Positions 10,388 to 18,379 of a DNA stretch of 64,000 bases are shown here, piece after piece (positions within the stretch are counted from its first letter, which is position 1; the number at the start of each line of letters is the position of its first letter). A model generated the notes under the pieces. The model saw only the letters and a list, made by a program, of their open reading frames with translations, searched no databases and was not told the DNA's origin. Origin of the DNA: Microlunatus panaciterrae (GTDB lineage: Bacteria > Actinomycetota > Actinomycetes > Propionibacteriales > Propionibacteriaceae); NCBI RefSeq assembly GCF_016907535.1, contig NZ_JAFBCF010000001.1:3844001-3908000 (forward strand). Direction: 5' to 3'. The position numbers and the translations under genes were made by a program.

Positions 10388-11389
10388 GTGGCTGCTCCTT
10401 CGTCGACCCCTGCTGGACCGCACGCTGTGCCGGTCTCCCGCTGGCTGCCCGGGATGCTCGGCCTGGCCGCCATCTGGGGCTCGAGCTTCCTGTTCATCAA
10501 GGTCGGCGTCTCGGCACTGCACCCGCTCTATGTCGCTTTCGGCCGGGTGGCCAGCGGCGCGGTAGCCCTGCTCCTGGTTCTGGCCGTGCTGCGCCAGGGA
10601 CTGCCCCGTGACCGGGTCCTCTGGCTCCACAACGCGTTCATCGGCGTTGTCGGCACGGTGCTGCCGTTCAGCCTGTTCGCCTTCGGGGAGCGGCACATCG
10701 ACTCGTTGCTGGCCGGCATCTGGAACTCCACCACACCCCTGATCGTGCTGCCGATGGCGGTGCTTGTCTTCAGGACTGAACACCTGACGGTGCGTCGGAC
10801 GGTCGGCCTGACGCTCGGTTTCGTGGGGGCGTTGGTCATCCTGGGCATCTGGCACGGCGCCGACGGCACCTCCGTCGCCGGCCAGCTGATGTGTCTGGCC
10901 GCTGCCTGCTGCTACGGCGTCGCGATCCCTTACACGAAGAGGTTCATCGCGCCGCGACCCGAGTCCGGGCTGGTGATGTCGACCTGTCAGCTGCTGGTGG
11001 CCTCGGTGGTGCTGGCCGTTGCGGCACCGCTGATCACCGGCACGGTGCCGCACCCGGACGCCCTGCCCTGGCAGGTGGTGGCCTCGGTGCTGCTGCTCGG
11101 CGCGGTCGGCACCGGGTTCGCCTTCATCGTGAACATGCGCAACATCCGGCTGGTGGGCGCCAGCACCGCCTCCATGGTGACCTACATCATTCCGGTGTTC
11201 GCTGTGCTGGTCGGCGTACTGGTGCTGGACGAGCACCTCACCTGGTACCAGCCGGTCGGCGCCGGGATCGTACTGGCGGGTGTTGCGGTGTCCCAGGGAC
11301 TGCTGAGCAGACGACCATCCGCCCTTGCTCTGACGGACGGTGCCGCCGCGCCCACCGAAGCGTGCAGCGCCACCGGGCCCGTGGACTAG
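10388..11389 (+). CDS. EamA/DMT-family transporter
   Basis: Inner-membrane carrier of the drug/metabolite transporter superfamily: two EamA repeats, about ten hydrophobic segments, 333 residues. AAIWGSSFLFIKVGV at the start of the first helix is typical, and the second repeat ends with PVFAVLVGVLVLDEHL. Substrate unknown; such proteins export amino acids, nucleosides or small toxic molecules. The start is set at GTG 10388 because a TACGTT -10 lies 7 nt upstream; TTG 10379 would add three residues. Divergent from lhr with 121 nt between them, and convergent with the hydrolase gene, the two stop codons overlapping at 11386-11389. Confidence 0.85.
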   Translation: MAAPSSTPAGPHAVPVSRWLPGMLGLAAIWGSSFLFIKVGVSALHPLYVAFGRVASGAVALLLVLAVLRQGLPRDRVLWLHNAFIGVVGTVLPFSLFAFGERHIDSLLAGIWNSTTPLIVLPMAVLVFRTEHLTVRRTVGLTLGFVGALVILGIWHGADGTSVAGQLMCLAAACCYGVAIPYTKRFIAPRPESGLVMSTCQLLVASVVLAVAAPLITGTVPHPDALPWQVVASVLLLGAVGTGFAFIVNMRNIRLVGASTASMVTYIIPVFAVLVGVLVLDEHLTWYQPVGAGIVLAGVAVSQGLLSRRPSALALTDGAAAPTEACSATGPVD

Positions 11390-12246
11390 CCGGGGGACAC
11401 CTCGGTCTCGGTGATGAAGTCGCGCACTACCTCGGCGAAGCGGTCGGGCTCATCGAGATGCGGGAAGTGGCCCGATCCCTCGAAGAGCTCGACCCGGCAA
11501 CCCGGAACAGCTGCCTGCGCGGCGGTGGCGTGCCACGGCGGGATCATCCGGTCCCGCGTGCCCCAGACGACAAGGAGGGGGATCTTGGCGATCTCCGGCA
11601 GCAGGGCGCGAGCGCTGACGCTCTGCCCGCCCGGGTCGACCACGGCGCGGGTGGTGGCCAGGAACGCGCGCCGGCTGTCCGCGTCGCCCAGCGAGGCGTA
11701 GCCCTGCCAGAGCGCGGTCAGGTCCGACCCTGGCCGCCAGCCGGCCTTCGACAGGACCCGCCCGACGGACTCGGCGCGGCCGCGTACCCAGTTGGAGGCC
11801 ACCACGCTCAGCACTAGTTCGGCGCCCGGCAGGGTGGCGGATCGGAGCAGCGGGCTGACCTCCCGGCCGAGGCCGCCGCTGCCGACGAGGATCAGGCGTC
11901 GCACCCGCTCAGGAAAGAGATAGCAGAACTCCAGTGAGATGCCGCCGCCCAGCGAGTGGCCCACCAGGGTGACGCGGTCGATCCCCAGCCGGTCCAGCAG
12001 ATCCCGCAGCGTCGCGGCGTGGGCGCCGAGTGAGTAGTCGCCCATCGGCTTCGCCGATGCGCCGTGGCCGAAGAGGTCCGGCACGACCACCCGATGGGTG
12101 TCGTCCAGCCGGTCGATCAGGTGCGCCCAGTTCCGGTGGGAGCCGAGTAGCCCGTGGACGAAGAGCACAGCAGAGCCATCCCCGCTGTCCAGGTAGGACA
12201 GCGAGTGACCGTGCAGAGTCGCCGTCTGCGGGCTCAGTGTGCTCAT
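11386..12246 (-). CDS. Alpha/beta-fold hydrolase
   Basis: Soluble alpha/beta hydrolase of 286 residues. The oxyanion motif VLFVHGLLGS, the nucleophile elbow GHSLGGG (serine in TLVGHSLGG), an acid residue in LLVVWGTRDRMIP and the catalytic histidine in EGSGHFPHLDEPDRF complete the triad. This matches the esterase / C-C hydrolase branch; the substrate cannot be named. A strong Shine-Dalgarno (GAGGAGG on the minus strand) precedes the ATG at 12246. A palindrome 24-39 nt upstream suggests control by a TetR-like repressor not encoded nearby. The last codon overlaps the eamA stop from the other strand. Confidence 0.85.
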   Translation of the reverse strand: MSTLSPQTATLHGHSLSYLDSGDGSAVLFVHGLLGSHRNWAHLIDRLDDTHRVVVPDLFGHGASAKPMGDYSLGAHAATLRDLLDRLGIDRVTLVGHSLGGGISLEFCYLFPERVRRLILVGSGGLGREVSPLLRSATLPGAELVLSVVASNWVRGRAESVGRVLSKAGWRPGSDLTALWQGYASLGDADSRRAFLATTRAVVDPGGQSVSARALLPEIAKIPLLVVWGTRDRMIPPWHATAAQAAVPGCRVELFEGSGHFPHLDEPDRFAEVVRDFITETEVSPG

Positions 12247-12269
12247 GTTCCCTCCTCATCCAAGTGTAA

Positions 12270-12285
12270 GTTACCCGCAGGTAAC
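12270..12285. promoter_or_regulatory. Palindromic operator upstream of hydrolase gene
   Basis: GTTACC-CGCA-GGTAAC, a perfect 6-bp inverted repeat with a 4-base spacer, 24-39 nt before the hydrolase start. The TTACC...GGTAA form is common for TetR-family operators in actinobacteria. Confidence 0.45.
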
Positions 12286-12363
12286 CCTGGTCGCCTCGCG
12301 GTCCAGCCGCCCGCTCCGCCAGGGTGGATGGCATCGAGTTGGAGCGGTGAGGACAATGGCCGG

Positions 12364-12558
12364 GTGAAGGAAACGGAGCTGTGGTCCCGGATGCAGACGC
12401 ACCTCGGGGTGGCCTATGCCGGTGTCTGGGCCGCCGAGTACAGCCTGGCGTCGTTGCGAGGCAAGACGGTCCAGCAGGCGTTGGCGGACGGCATCCCGTG
12501 CAAGACGATCTGGCGGGCCGTCTGGGAAGCCCTGGCCCTGCCCGACCGGGAGCGCTGA
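12364..12558 (+). CDS. DUF3046 family protein
   Basis: Small cytoplasmic protein of 64 residues of unknown function. Conserved features are the N-terminal [20 protein letters not shown], a central [11 protein letters not shown] and a C-terminal IWRAVWEAL helix. In actinobacteria this family is almost always encoded just upstream of recA (Rv2738c in M. tuberculosis), as here. GTG 12364 is chosen because it begins exactly at the family N-terminus; the frame extends further upstream without family similarity. recA follows after a 314-nt regulatory gap. Confidence 0.87.
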   Translation: MKETELWSRMQTHLGVAYAGVWAAEYSLASLRGKTVQQALADGIPCKTIWRAVWEALALPDRER

Positions 12559-12698
12559 CCCGAGGGTCTCCGAGTGGCAGCATGCGGCGCAAGCTGGGGC
12601 GCGTCAGCCACCGTAGGCTGCCATTCGACGCAGTCTCGGGGTGGGCGCCACGGATGCACTGGGTTTCTGCGGCCGATGCGGCGTGTCGGTCACGCTTC

Positions 12699-12710
12699 GA
12701 ACAGGTGTTC
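12699..12710. promoter_or_regulatory. LexA (SOS) box of recA
   Basis: GAAC-AGGT-GTTC, a perfect actinobacterial LexA core, within TCGAACAGGTGTTCGG, 163 nt before the recA start. Confidence 0.85.
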
Positions 12711-12776
12711 GGTAAGTTATCCACTACAGCGATGAGCACGACACCGCTGTCCACAGCTTCAACGTCCCGCGGATTT

Positions 12777-12799
12777 TTGTCGGACGCTGTCCTTAAGGT
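12777..12799 (+). promoter_or_regulatory. RecA-NDp (PafBC-type) promoter of recA
   Basis: TTGTCGGAC (12777-12785), an 8-base spacer and TAAGGT (12794-12799). This is 7 of 9 against TTGTCRGTG with exact spacing and a correct TAnnnT. Placement downstream of the LexA box parallels the two recA promoters known in M. tuberculosis. Confidence 0.7.
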
Positions 12800-12872
12800 C
12801 AGAACAACACCACATCAAAACCGTTCGTTCGCGAGAACACAGCACCTGCCCGGGTGCGAGGAAGGATCCATC

Positions 12873-13919
12873 ATGGCCGTTGCAGATCGCAACAAGGCGC
12901 TCGAGACTGCGCTCGCCCAGATCGAGAAGCAGCACGGCAAGGGGTCGGTGATGCGCCTCGGTGAGGAGACCCGGGCCCCCATCGAGGTCATCCCGACCGG
13001 CGCGATCGCGCTGGACATCGCCCTCGGCATCGGCGGCCTGCCGCGCGGGCGCGTGGTCGAGATCTATGGACCGGAGTCCAGCGGCAAGACGACGGTCGCG
13101 TTGCACGCCATCGCGAACGCCCAGGCGGGTGGCGGGATCTGTGCCTTCATCGACGCCGAGCACGCCCTCGACCCCGACTACGCCCAACGGCTCGGTGTCG
13201 ACACTGACGCGCTGCTGGTCAGCCAGCCCGACAACGGCGAGCAGGCACTCGAGATCGCGGACATGCTGGTCCGCTCCGGCGCGCTGGACCTGATCGTGAT
13301 CGACTCCGTGGCGGCTCTGACGCCCCGGGCTGAGATCGAGGGCGAGATGGGTGACAGCCACGTCGGTCTGCAGGCCAGGCTGATGAGCCAGGCCCTGCGC
13401 AAGATGACCGGCGCACTGAGTGGAGCCGGCACCACCTGCATCTTCATCAACCAGCTCCGCGAAAAGATCGGGGTGATGTTCGGCTCTCCGGAGACCACTA
13501 CCGGTGGCAAGGCGCTGAAGTTCTACTCCTCGGTCCGCCTGGACGTCCGCCGGATCGAGACGCTGAAGGACGGCCAGGAGATGGTCGGCAACCGGACCCG
13601 GGTCAAGGTGGTCAAGAACAAGGTGGCGCCGCCGTTCAAGCAGGCGGAGTTTGACATCCTGTACGGCAAGGGAATCAGCCGTGAGGGTGGCCTGATCGAC
13701 ATGGGCGTGGAGACCGGCATCATCCGCAAGGCGGGAGCCTGGTTCACCTACGAGGCCGACCAGCTGGGCCAAGGCCGGGAGAACGCCCGTGGCTACCTGC
13801 TGAACAACCCTGATCTGGCCAACGAGCTGGAGAAGAAGATCAAGGAGAAGCTGGGCATCGGCCCGCAGGTGGACACGCCGGCCGGCATCGACCCGGTGAC
13901 CGGTGAGGTGGAGTTCTAG
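12873..13919 (+). CDS. recA: Recombinase RecA
   Basis: Strand-exchange ATPase and LexA co-protease, 348 residues, no intein. Walker A GPESSGKT is at 66-73. [21 protein letters not shown] gives Walker B and the start of loop L1, and [21 protein letters not shown] covers loop L2. The C-terminal tail is less acidic than in enterobacteria. ATG 12873 follows AGGAAGGA. recX begins one base after the stop. Upstream, a LexA box and a PafBC-type promoter indicate two separate damage inputs. Confidence 0.98.
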   Translation: MAVADRNKALETALAQIEKQHGKGSVMRLGEETRAPIEVIPTGAIALDIALGIGGLPRGRVVEIYGPESSGKTTVALHAIANAQAGGGICAFIDAEHALDPDYAQRLGVDTDALLVSQPDNGEQALEIADMLVRSGALDLIVIDSVAALTPRAEIEGEMGDSHVGLQARLMSQALRKMTGALSGAGTTCIFINQLREKIGVMFGSPETTTGGKALKFYSSVRLDVRRIETLKDGQEMVGNRTRVKVVKNKVAPPFKQAEFDILYGKGISREGGLIDMGVETGIIRKAGAWFTYEADQLGQGRENARGYLLNNPDLANELEKKIKEKLGIGPQVDTPAGIDPVTGEVEF

Positions 13920-13920
13920 G

Positions 13921-14604
13921 TTGCCGGTCGACGGGCAGGACGTGGCTGTCGCCCCTGACGTAGCCACAGGCTCGATGCGGTCCGGAGCAGCGGGCGAGTC
14001 GGGTCCCAGCCGGCGAGGCCGCCGTCCGGGGTCCCGCTCCGGTCGCAGCAGTGCCGAACGTTCCGCGGGTGGTCGTGCCGCCCGGTCAGCCCCACCCACA
14101 GAACCGGCTGAGCCTGACGCCGACCCTGAGGCGCTGGCGCGCACGATCGTCCTGCGCAAGCTCACCGCTCAGGCGCGGACCCGGGACGAACTGGCCAAGG
14201 CCCTCAAGACCCGCAAGGTGCCGGAGGACGTGTCGGAGAAGGTGCTCGATCGGATGGAAGAGGTCGGCCTGGTCGACGACGCCGAGTTCGCCCGATCCTG
14301 GGTCTCGTCCCGGCAGGGCCGGCGGCACCTGTCCAAGACCGCCCTGCGCCGCGAGCTGGTCACCAAAGGTGTCGACCGGGACCAGATCGACGAGGCCCTC
14401 GACCAGGTCGACAGCGAGGACGAGCGGGCAGCCGCACTGGCGCTGGCGGAGAAGAAGCTGCGCAGCATGAGCGGGCTGGACCGCCAGGTGCAGTACCGCA
14501 GGCTGGCTGGCGCCCTCGGGCGGCGTGGTTTCGGCCCGGGCATCGTCTCTGGCGTGCTGAACGAGGTGCTGAACGCCGAACCCGAGAGCGATCAGTGGGG
14601 CTGA
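13921..14604 (+). CDS. recX: RecA regulator RecX
   Basis: Modulator that binds RecA filaments. The RecX fold (three three-helix repeats) spans about residues 55-227, from DPEALARTIVLRKLTAQARTR to the C-terminus, with VGLVDDAEFARSWV and the KTALRRELVTKGVD segment typical. The first roughly 55 residues are a basic, low-complexity extension common in actinobacterial RecX. The start is uncertain: TTG 13921 has GGTGGAG about 8 nt upstream inside the recA end; GTG 13942 and ATG 13975 are in-frame alternatives. Coupled to recA. Confidence 0.9.
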   Translation: MPVDGQDVAVAPDVATGSMRSGAAGESGPSRRGRRPGSRSGRSSAERSAGGRAARSAPPTEPAEPDADPEALARTIVLRKLTAQARTRDELAKALKTRKVPEDVSEKVLDRMEEVGLVDDAEFARSWVSSRQGRRHLSKTALRRELVTKGVDRDQIDEALDQVDSEDERAAALALAEKKLRSMSGLDRQVQYRRLAGALGRRGFGPGIVSGVLNEVLNAEPESDQWG

Positions 14605-14699
14605 GGCTGGGTGAGCCCCGGAGCTGACCTGGTGGCTCGGCAGCCGACACGCTGTGGGGCCTGCCCGGCCCGCGGACCTGAGTCGCAACGTCGCGATGC

Positions 14700-14728
14700 T
14701 TGACCCGCCCGGTCGCCGGACCTAGTCT
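14700..14728 (+). promoter_or_regulatory. SigA-type promoter for rny
   Basis: TTGACC (14700-14705), a 17-nt spacer and TAGTCT (14723-14728): a good primary-sigma promoter, predicted start near 14735. A near-LexA box, GAAC-GAGG-GTTT, sits at 14733-14744 over the start site. Confidence 0.6.
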
Positions 14729-14734
14729 GCAAGA

Positions 14735-14963
14735 ACGAGGGTTTCACCGCACGACTGACTATATGAATTGAGTACCAGGTCTTCGCAGGGGACTTGGATT
14801 GACGACAGACATTTTTCCTGATCAGGGCTAGCCGATGGCGAGTCCAGATAGCGCTTTCCTTCAACCGTTGCACCTGCCATCGGCGCGAGGGCGTGAACGG
14901 CCAGTCACTGGCGTTGTAACCCATCGGCGAGCACACGCGGGAGCGTGAAGATGGGAGCGCGAC
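14735..14963 (+). promoter_or_regulatory. Long structured leader of rny
   Basis: About 230 nt of untranslated leader. GCCGATGGC (14831-14839) can pair with GCCATCGGC (14876-14884, perfect 9 bp) or with CCATCGGC (14921-14928), mutually exclusive choices. A further stem CCAGGTC/GACTTGG lies upstream and GCCAG-TCA-CTGGC at 14900-14912. No known riboswitch class is recognised. The 95 nt between the recX stop and the promoter hold nothing else. Confidence 0.4.
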
Positions 14964-16613
14964 ATGGGCATTGGAGTTTTCGAGCTTCTAATTCTGGGCG
15001 GCCTGGTCGTTCTGATCGTCCTCGCCTCGATTGCGGTCGTCTTCTTCCGTCAGCAGCGGGCCGTCCCGCCTTCGCCACCGGCGAACACCGAGACTGCGCC
15101 CCAGCCGTCTGCGGCCGTCCTGGCCCCGGATCCGGCGGAGTCAGAACGACGTGCCCTGCTCGAGGAGGAGGCGGCCGAGATCCGCTCCGAGGCGGACGCC
15201 TACCACCGTGACGCCAGAGCCAGGGCCGACGCTCTGCTCAGAGAGGCCCAGAGCTCCAGGCACGACGCCGACGACGAGATCAGGGCTCAGCGTGGCGAGA
15301 TGCGCGAGCAGCGTCTCGACCTGGAACGACGCGAGCAGCGGCTGGCCGAACGCGAGGAGCGGCTGGATGCGGAGATCCGGGCACTCGAGGAACGGGCCCG
15401 GACCCTGGACGAGCTCAAGGCCGACTTGAAGGTGCAGCGTAAGTCTCTGGGTGAGGCTGAGGTGGAGCATCAGCAGGCGCTGGAGCGGGTGGCCGGACTC
15501 ACTGCCGAGCAGGCCAAGGCCGAACTGGTCGCCGCAGTGGAACACGAGGCGAAACGGCGTGCGGTCATCGTCGAGCGCGACATCGAGCGGCAGGCCATCC
15601 GCGACGGCGAGACCAGAGCCCGCAGCATCATCGTCGGAGCGATCCAGCGCGTCGCCTCGGACCAGACTTCGGAGTCGGTCGTGTCGGCCGTCCACCTGCC
15701 CGGCGACGACATGAAGGGCCGGATCATCGGTCGCGAGGGTCGCAACATCAGATCCTTCGAGCAGGTGACCGGTGTCAACGTGATGATCGACGACACCCCG
15801 GAGAGCGTGCTGCTGTCCTGCTTCGACCCCGTCCGCCGAGAGACCGCCCGCATCACGCTGGCGGAGCTGGTGAAGGACGGGCGGATCCACCCGGCCCGGA
15901 TCGAGGAGGTCCACGAGCGCAGCAAGCACCAGATCGAGGCGCAGTGCCTGCGGGCTGCGGAGGACGCGATGGCCGAGGTCGGCATCTCGGATCTGCACCC
16001 GGAGCTGGTGCCGATCCTCGGTGCCCTGCGCTACCGCACGTCGTACGGCCAGAACGTCCTCAAGCACCTGGTCGAGTGCGCCCACATCGCCGGGTTGATG
16101 GCAGCCGAGCTCAGGCTCGACGTCGAGCAGTGCAAGCGCGCGGCGTTCCTGCACGACATCGGCAAGGCGCTCACGCACGAGGTCGAGGGGTCGCACGCGC
16201 TGATCGGGGCCGACCTGGCCCGCAAGTACGGTGAGAACCCCGACGTCGTGCACGCCATCGAGGCACACCACAACGAGGTCGAGGTGCGCACCGTGGAGGC
16301 GGTGCTGACCCAGGCGGCCGACGCCATCAGCGGCAGCCGGCCAGGTGCCCGCAGGGAGAGCATCGAGGCCTACGTGCAGCGGCTGGAGCGGCTCGAGGAG
16401 ATCGCCGCCGCTCGCGAGGGCGTGGAGAAGGTGTTCGCCATGCAGGCCGGCCGGGAGATCCGGGTGATGGTGGCACCGGACGTGGTGGACGACATCGAGG
16501 CGCAGGTGCTGGCGCGTGACATCGCCAAGCAGGTGGAGGAGGAGCTGACCTACCCGGGCCAGATCCGCATCGTCGTCGTCCGGGAGTCGCGGGCGACTGA
16601 GACGGCGCGCTGA
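14964..16613 (+). CDS. rny: Ribonuclease Y
   Basis: Membrane-anchored endoribonuclease that starts mRNA decay. 549 residues: one N-terminal transmembrane helix (about 5-28), a long charged coiled coil (about 50-205, rich in Glu/Arg/Ala), a KH RNA-binding domain (about 238-305, GRIIGREGRN near 252) and an HD phosphohydrolase domain with the metal-binding pair H397-D398 in HDIGKALTHE and a later EAHHNEVE. All expected catalytic elements are intact. Most actinobacteria rely on RNase E/G and RNase J, so RNase Y beside recA-recX marks a subset of lineages. The aminotransferase gene begins 4 nt after the stop. Confidence 0.95.
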   Translation: MGIGVFELLILGGLVVLIVLASIAVVFFRQQRAVPPSPPANTETAPQPSAAVLAPDPAESERRALLEEEAAEIRSEADAYHRDARARADALLREAQSSRHDADDEIRAQRGEMREQRLDLERREQRLAEREERLDAEIRALEERARTLDELKADLKVQRKSLGEAEVEHQQALERVAGLTAEQAKAELVAAVEHEAKRRAVIVERDIERQAIRDGETRARSIIVGAIQRVASDQTSESVVSAVHLPGDDMKGRIIGREGRNIRSFEQVTGVNVMIDDTPESVLLSCFDPVRRETARITLAELVKDGRIHPARIEEVHERSKHQIEAQCLRAAEDAMAEVGISDLHPELVPILGALRYRTSYGQNVLKHLVECAHIAGLMAAELRLDVEQCKRAAFLHDIGKALTHEVEGSHALIGADLARKYGENPDVVHAIEAHHNEVEVRTVEAVLTQAADAISGSRPGARRESIEAYVQRLERLEEIAAAREGVEKVFAMQAGREIRVMVAPDVVDDIEAQVLARDIAKQVEEELTYPGQIRIVVVRESRATETAR

Positions 16614-16617
16614 CGTC

Positions 16618-17889
16618 GTGACCGTCCCCGATCGGGCCTCGATCGACGAGGCCGCCCTCGACATCGCGCCGCTCGATCCAGAACGCGTCCGCACGGACTT
16701 CCCGTCACTGGCCTTCGGTACCGCCCATTTCGACTCACCGGGAGGGACCCAGACACCCACACCGGTCATCGAGGCGATCGCCGATGCATTGCGTGCGCCT
16801 CTGGCCAACCGGGGGACCCGGACCCCCGCAGAGCGCAACGCAGACTCGATCGTGCGGGCCGCCCGGACGGCGATGGCAGACCTGCTGAACGCCCAGCCCG
16901 GCGGCGTCGTCTTCGGCCGCAGCGCCACGGCGCTGACGTTCGACGTCTCCCGGATGCTGGCCGCCGGCCGCTCGGGCACGGACGGCACGTCTGAGTGGCG
17001 GCGCGGCGACGAGATCGTGGTCAGCCGGTTGGATCATGACTCCAACATCCGGCCCTGGCTGCTGGCCGCCGAGCGCGGCGGCCTTGTGGTCCGCTGGGCG
17101 GAGTTCGACCCGGCCACCGGGGAGCTGCCGACCCGGGCGGTCGCCGACCTGTTGTCTGAGCGGACGAGGCTGGTGGCCGTCACCGGTGCAAGCAACCTGA
17201 TCGGCACCAGGCCAGACATCCCCGCTATCGCCGATCTTGTGCACGCCGCCGGTGCGCTGCTCTACGTCGATGGGGTACATCTCGCCGCCCATGCACTGGT
17301 CGACCTGGCCGCCCTGCGGGCCGACTTCCTGGTCTGCTCACCGTACAAGTTCCTCGGCCCGCACCTCGGTGTGCTCGCGGCACCACCGGCGTTGCTGGAC
17401 ACACTGCGACCGGACAAGCTGTTGCCGTCCAGCAACGCGGTGCCGGAGCGGTTCGAGCTGGGCACGCTGCCGTACGAGCTGCTGGCCGGGACCACAGCCG
17501 CGGTCGACTACCTCGCCGGGCTGGCCGGTGGCGCCGACCGTCGACAGCGCCTCACCCGGGCGTACCGACTGCTGGATGCCCACGAGTCCGCCCTGCTGAG
17601 CCGGCTGGAGGGCGCACTGGCCGAGCTCGACCGGGTCACTGTGTACAGCCGTGCCGCCAGCCGCACCTCGACCGTGCTGTTCTCCGTAGCCGGGATGACG
17701 CCGGGCGAGGTGTCGGACCGGCTGGCCGAGCGTGGGCTCAACGCACCGGCCGGCAGCTTCTATGCCCTCGAGGCCTCCAGGCACCTGGGCCTGGGCGATG
17801 GTGGTGCAGTTCGGGTGGGACTGGCGCCCTACTCCAACGCCGACGACGTCGACCGGCTCGTCTCGGCACTCACCGAGCTGGCGGGCTGA
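16618..17889 (+). CDS. Class V aminotransferase, cysteine desulfurase-like
   Basis: PLP-dependent enzyme of 423 residues in the cysteine desulfurase-like subgroup (TIGR01976 type), of unknown physiological substrate. DSPGGTQTPTPVIEAI near the N-terminus, LYVDGVHLAAHALVDL supplying the cofactor-binding aspartate and histidine, and the Schiff-base lysine K244 in CSPYKFLGPH support the call. A mobile-loop cysteine typical of true IscS/SufS is not evident, so sulfur transfer is doubtful. GTG start 4 nt after rny suggests co-transcription. The last 20 nt overlap the convergent deazaflavin-type reductase gene. Confidence 0.85.
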   Translation: MTVPDRASIDEAALDIAPLDPERVRTDFPSLAFGTAHFDSPGGTQTPTPVIEAIADALRAPLANRGTRTPAERNADSIVRAARTAMADLLNAQPGGVVFGRSATALTFDVSRMLAAGRSGTDGTSEWRRGDEIVVSRLDHDSNIRPWLLAAERGGLVVRWAEFDPATGELPTRAVADLLSERTRLVAVTGASNLIGTRPDIPAIADLVHAAGALLYVDGVHLAAHALVDLAALRADFLVCSPYKFLGPHLGVLAAPPALLDTLRPDKLLPSSNAVPERFELGTLPYELLAGTTAAVDYLAGLAGGADRRQRLTRAYRLLDAHESALLSRLEGALAELDRVTVYSRAASRTSTVLFSVAGMTPGEVSDRLAERGLNAPAGSFYALEASRHLGLGDGGAVRVGLAPYSNADDVDRLVSALTELAG

Positions 17890-18379
17890 CCGGTCGGAGA
17901 GCGACAGCCGTCAGTCGGTTGGCCAACGCGGTCCAGGCGTCCGCATCGGGATGGCGTGGGGCAGTCAACAGCGGCGACAACGCCTGCCAGAGGAACGGAT
18001 GTCGCCTGCGATACCGTTGCAGCAGCCGGAGCGTCTCATCCGGGGGCAACACGCGGTGTTCGGGGCGCGACCAATGCTGGCTTCCCAGGCGGACTTCGAG
18101 CGCGCCGGATGACTGTAGGTTGAGGAACCAGTCGCTCTGCGGGCCGCGGGCCGAGACGACGAAGACCTCCGGTCCGGTCGGGTCATAGTCCACCACCTCG
18201 AGCACGGTGTCCCGCCGTCGGCCAGTGTGCCGTCCGAGATGGACGAGGTAGATGAGCCTTCGGCCGAATACGGCGCCCGCACCCATCCGGAAGAGCACCA
18301 CGGGGAGTCGGAAGGCCCAGAGCAGCGGTCCTCTGGGTCTGCGGTTCAGGATCCCCCCGGAGCGTCGGTTTCGACTCAT
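17870..18379 (-). CDS. Deazaflavin (F420)-dependent nitroreductase-family protein
   Basis: 169-residue protein of the DDN / split beta-barrel family (PF04075 type), which uses F420 or related cofactors to reduce quinones and nitro compounds. Recognised by YLVHLGRHTGRRRDTVLEVV and VVSARGPQSDWFLNLQSSGALEVRLG, the usual cofactor-binding barrel strands. Its ATG overlaps the ClC stop (ATGA), so it is the second gene of a ClC operon under the divergent MarR. Its 3' end overlaps the aminotransferase gene by 20 nt. F420 use is inferred from family; the cofactor was not tested. Confidence 0.82.
   Translation of the reverse strand: MSRNRRSGGILNRRPRGPLLWAFRLPVVLFRMGAGAVFGRRLIYLVHLGRHTGRRRDTVLEVVDYDPTGPEVFVVSARGPQSDWFLNLQSSGALEVRLGSQHWSRPEHRVLPPDETLRLLQRYRRRHPFLWQALSPLLTAPRHPDADAWTALANRLTAVALRPVSPPAR

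Larger units (their letters stand above)
12559..12872 (+). promoter_or_regulatory. recA upstream region
   Basis: 314 nt without a gene. It contains the LexA box and the RecA-NDp promoter listed separately, and a Shine-Dalgarno (AGGAAGGA, about 12859-12867) before the recA ATG. The first 130 nt show nothing recognisable. Confidence 0.7.

Noticed and set aside
12873-13919. Intein in recA, as in M. tuberculosis
   Set aside because: The gene is 348 codons and continuous through the Walker A and loop regions.
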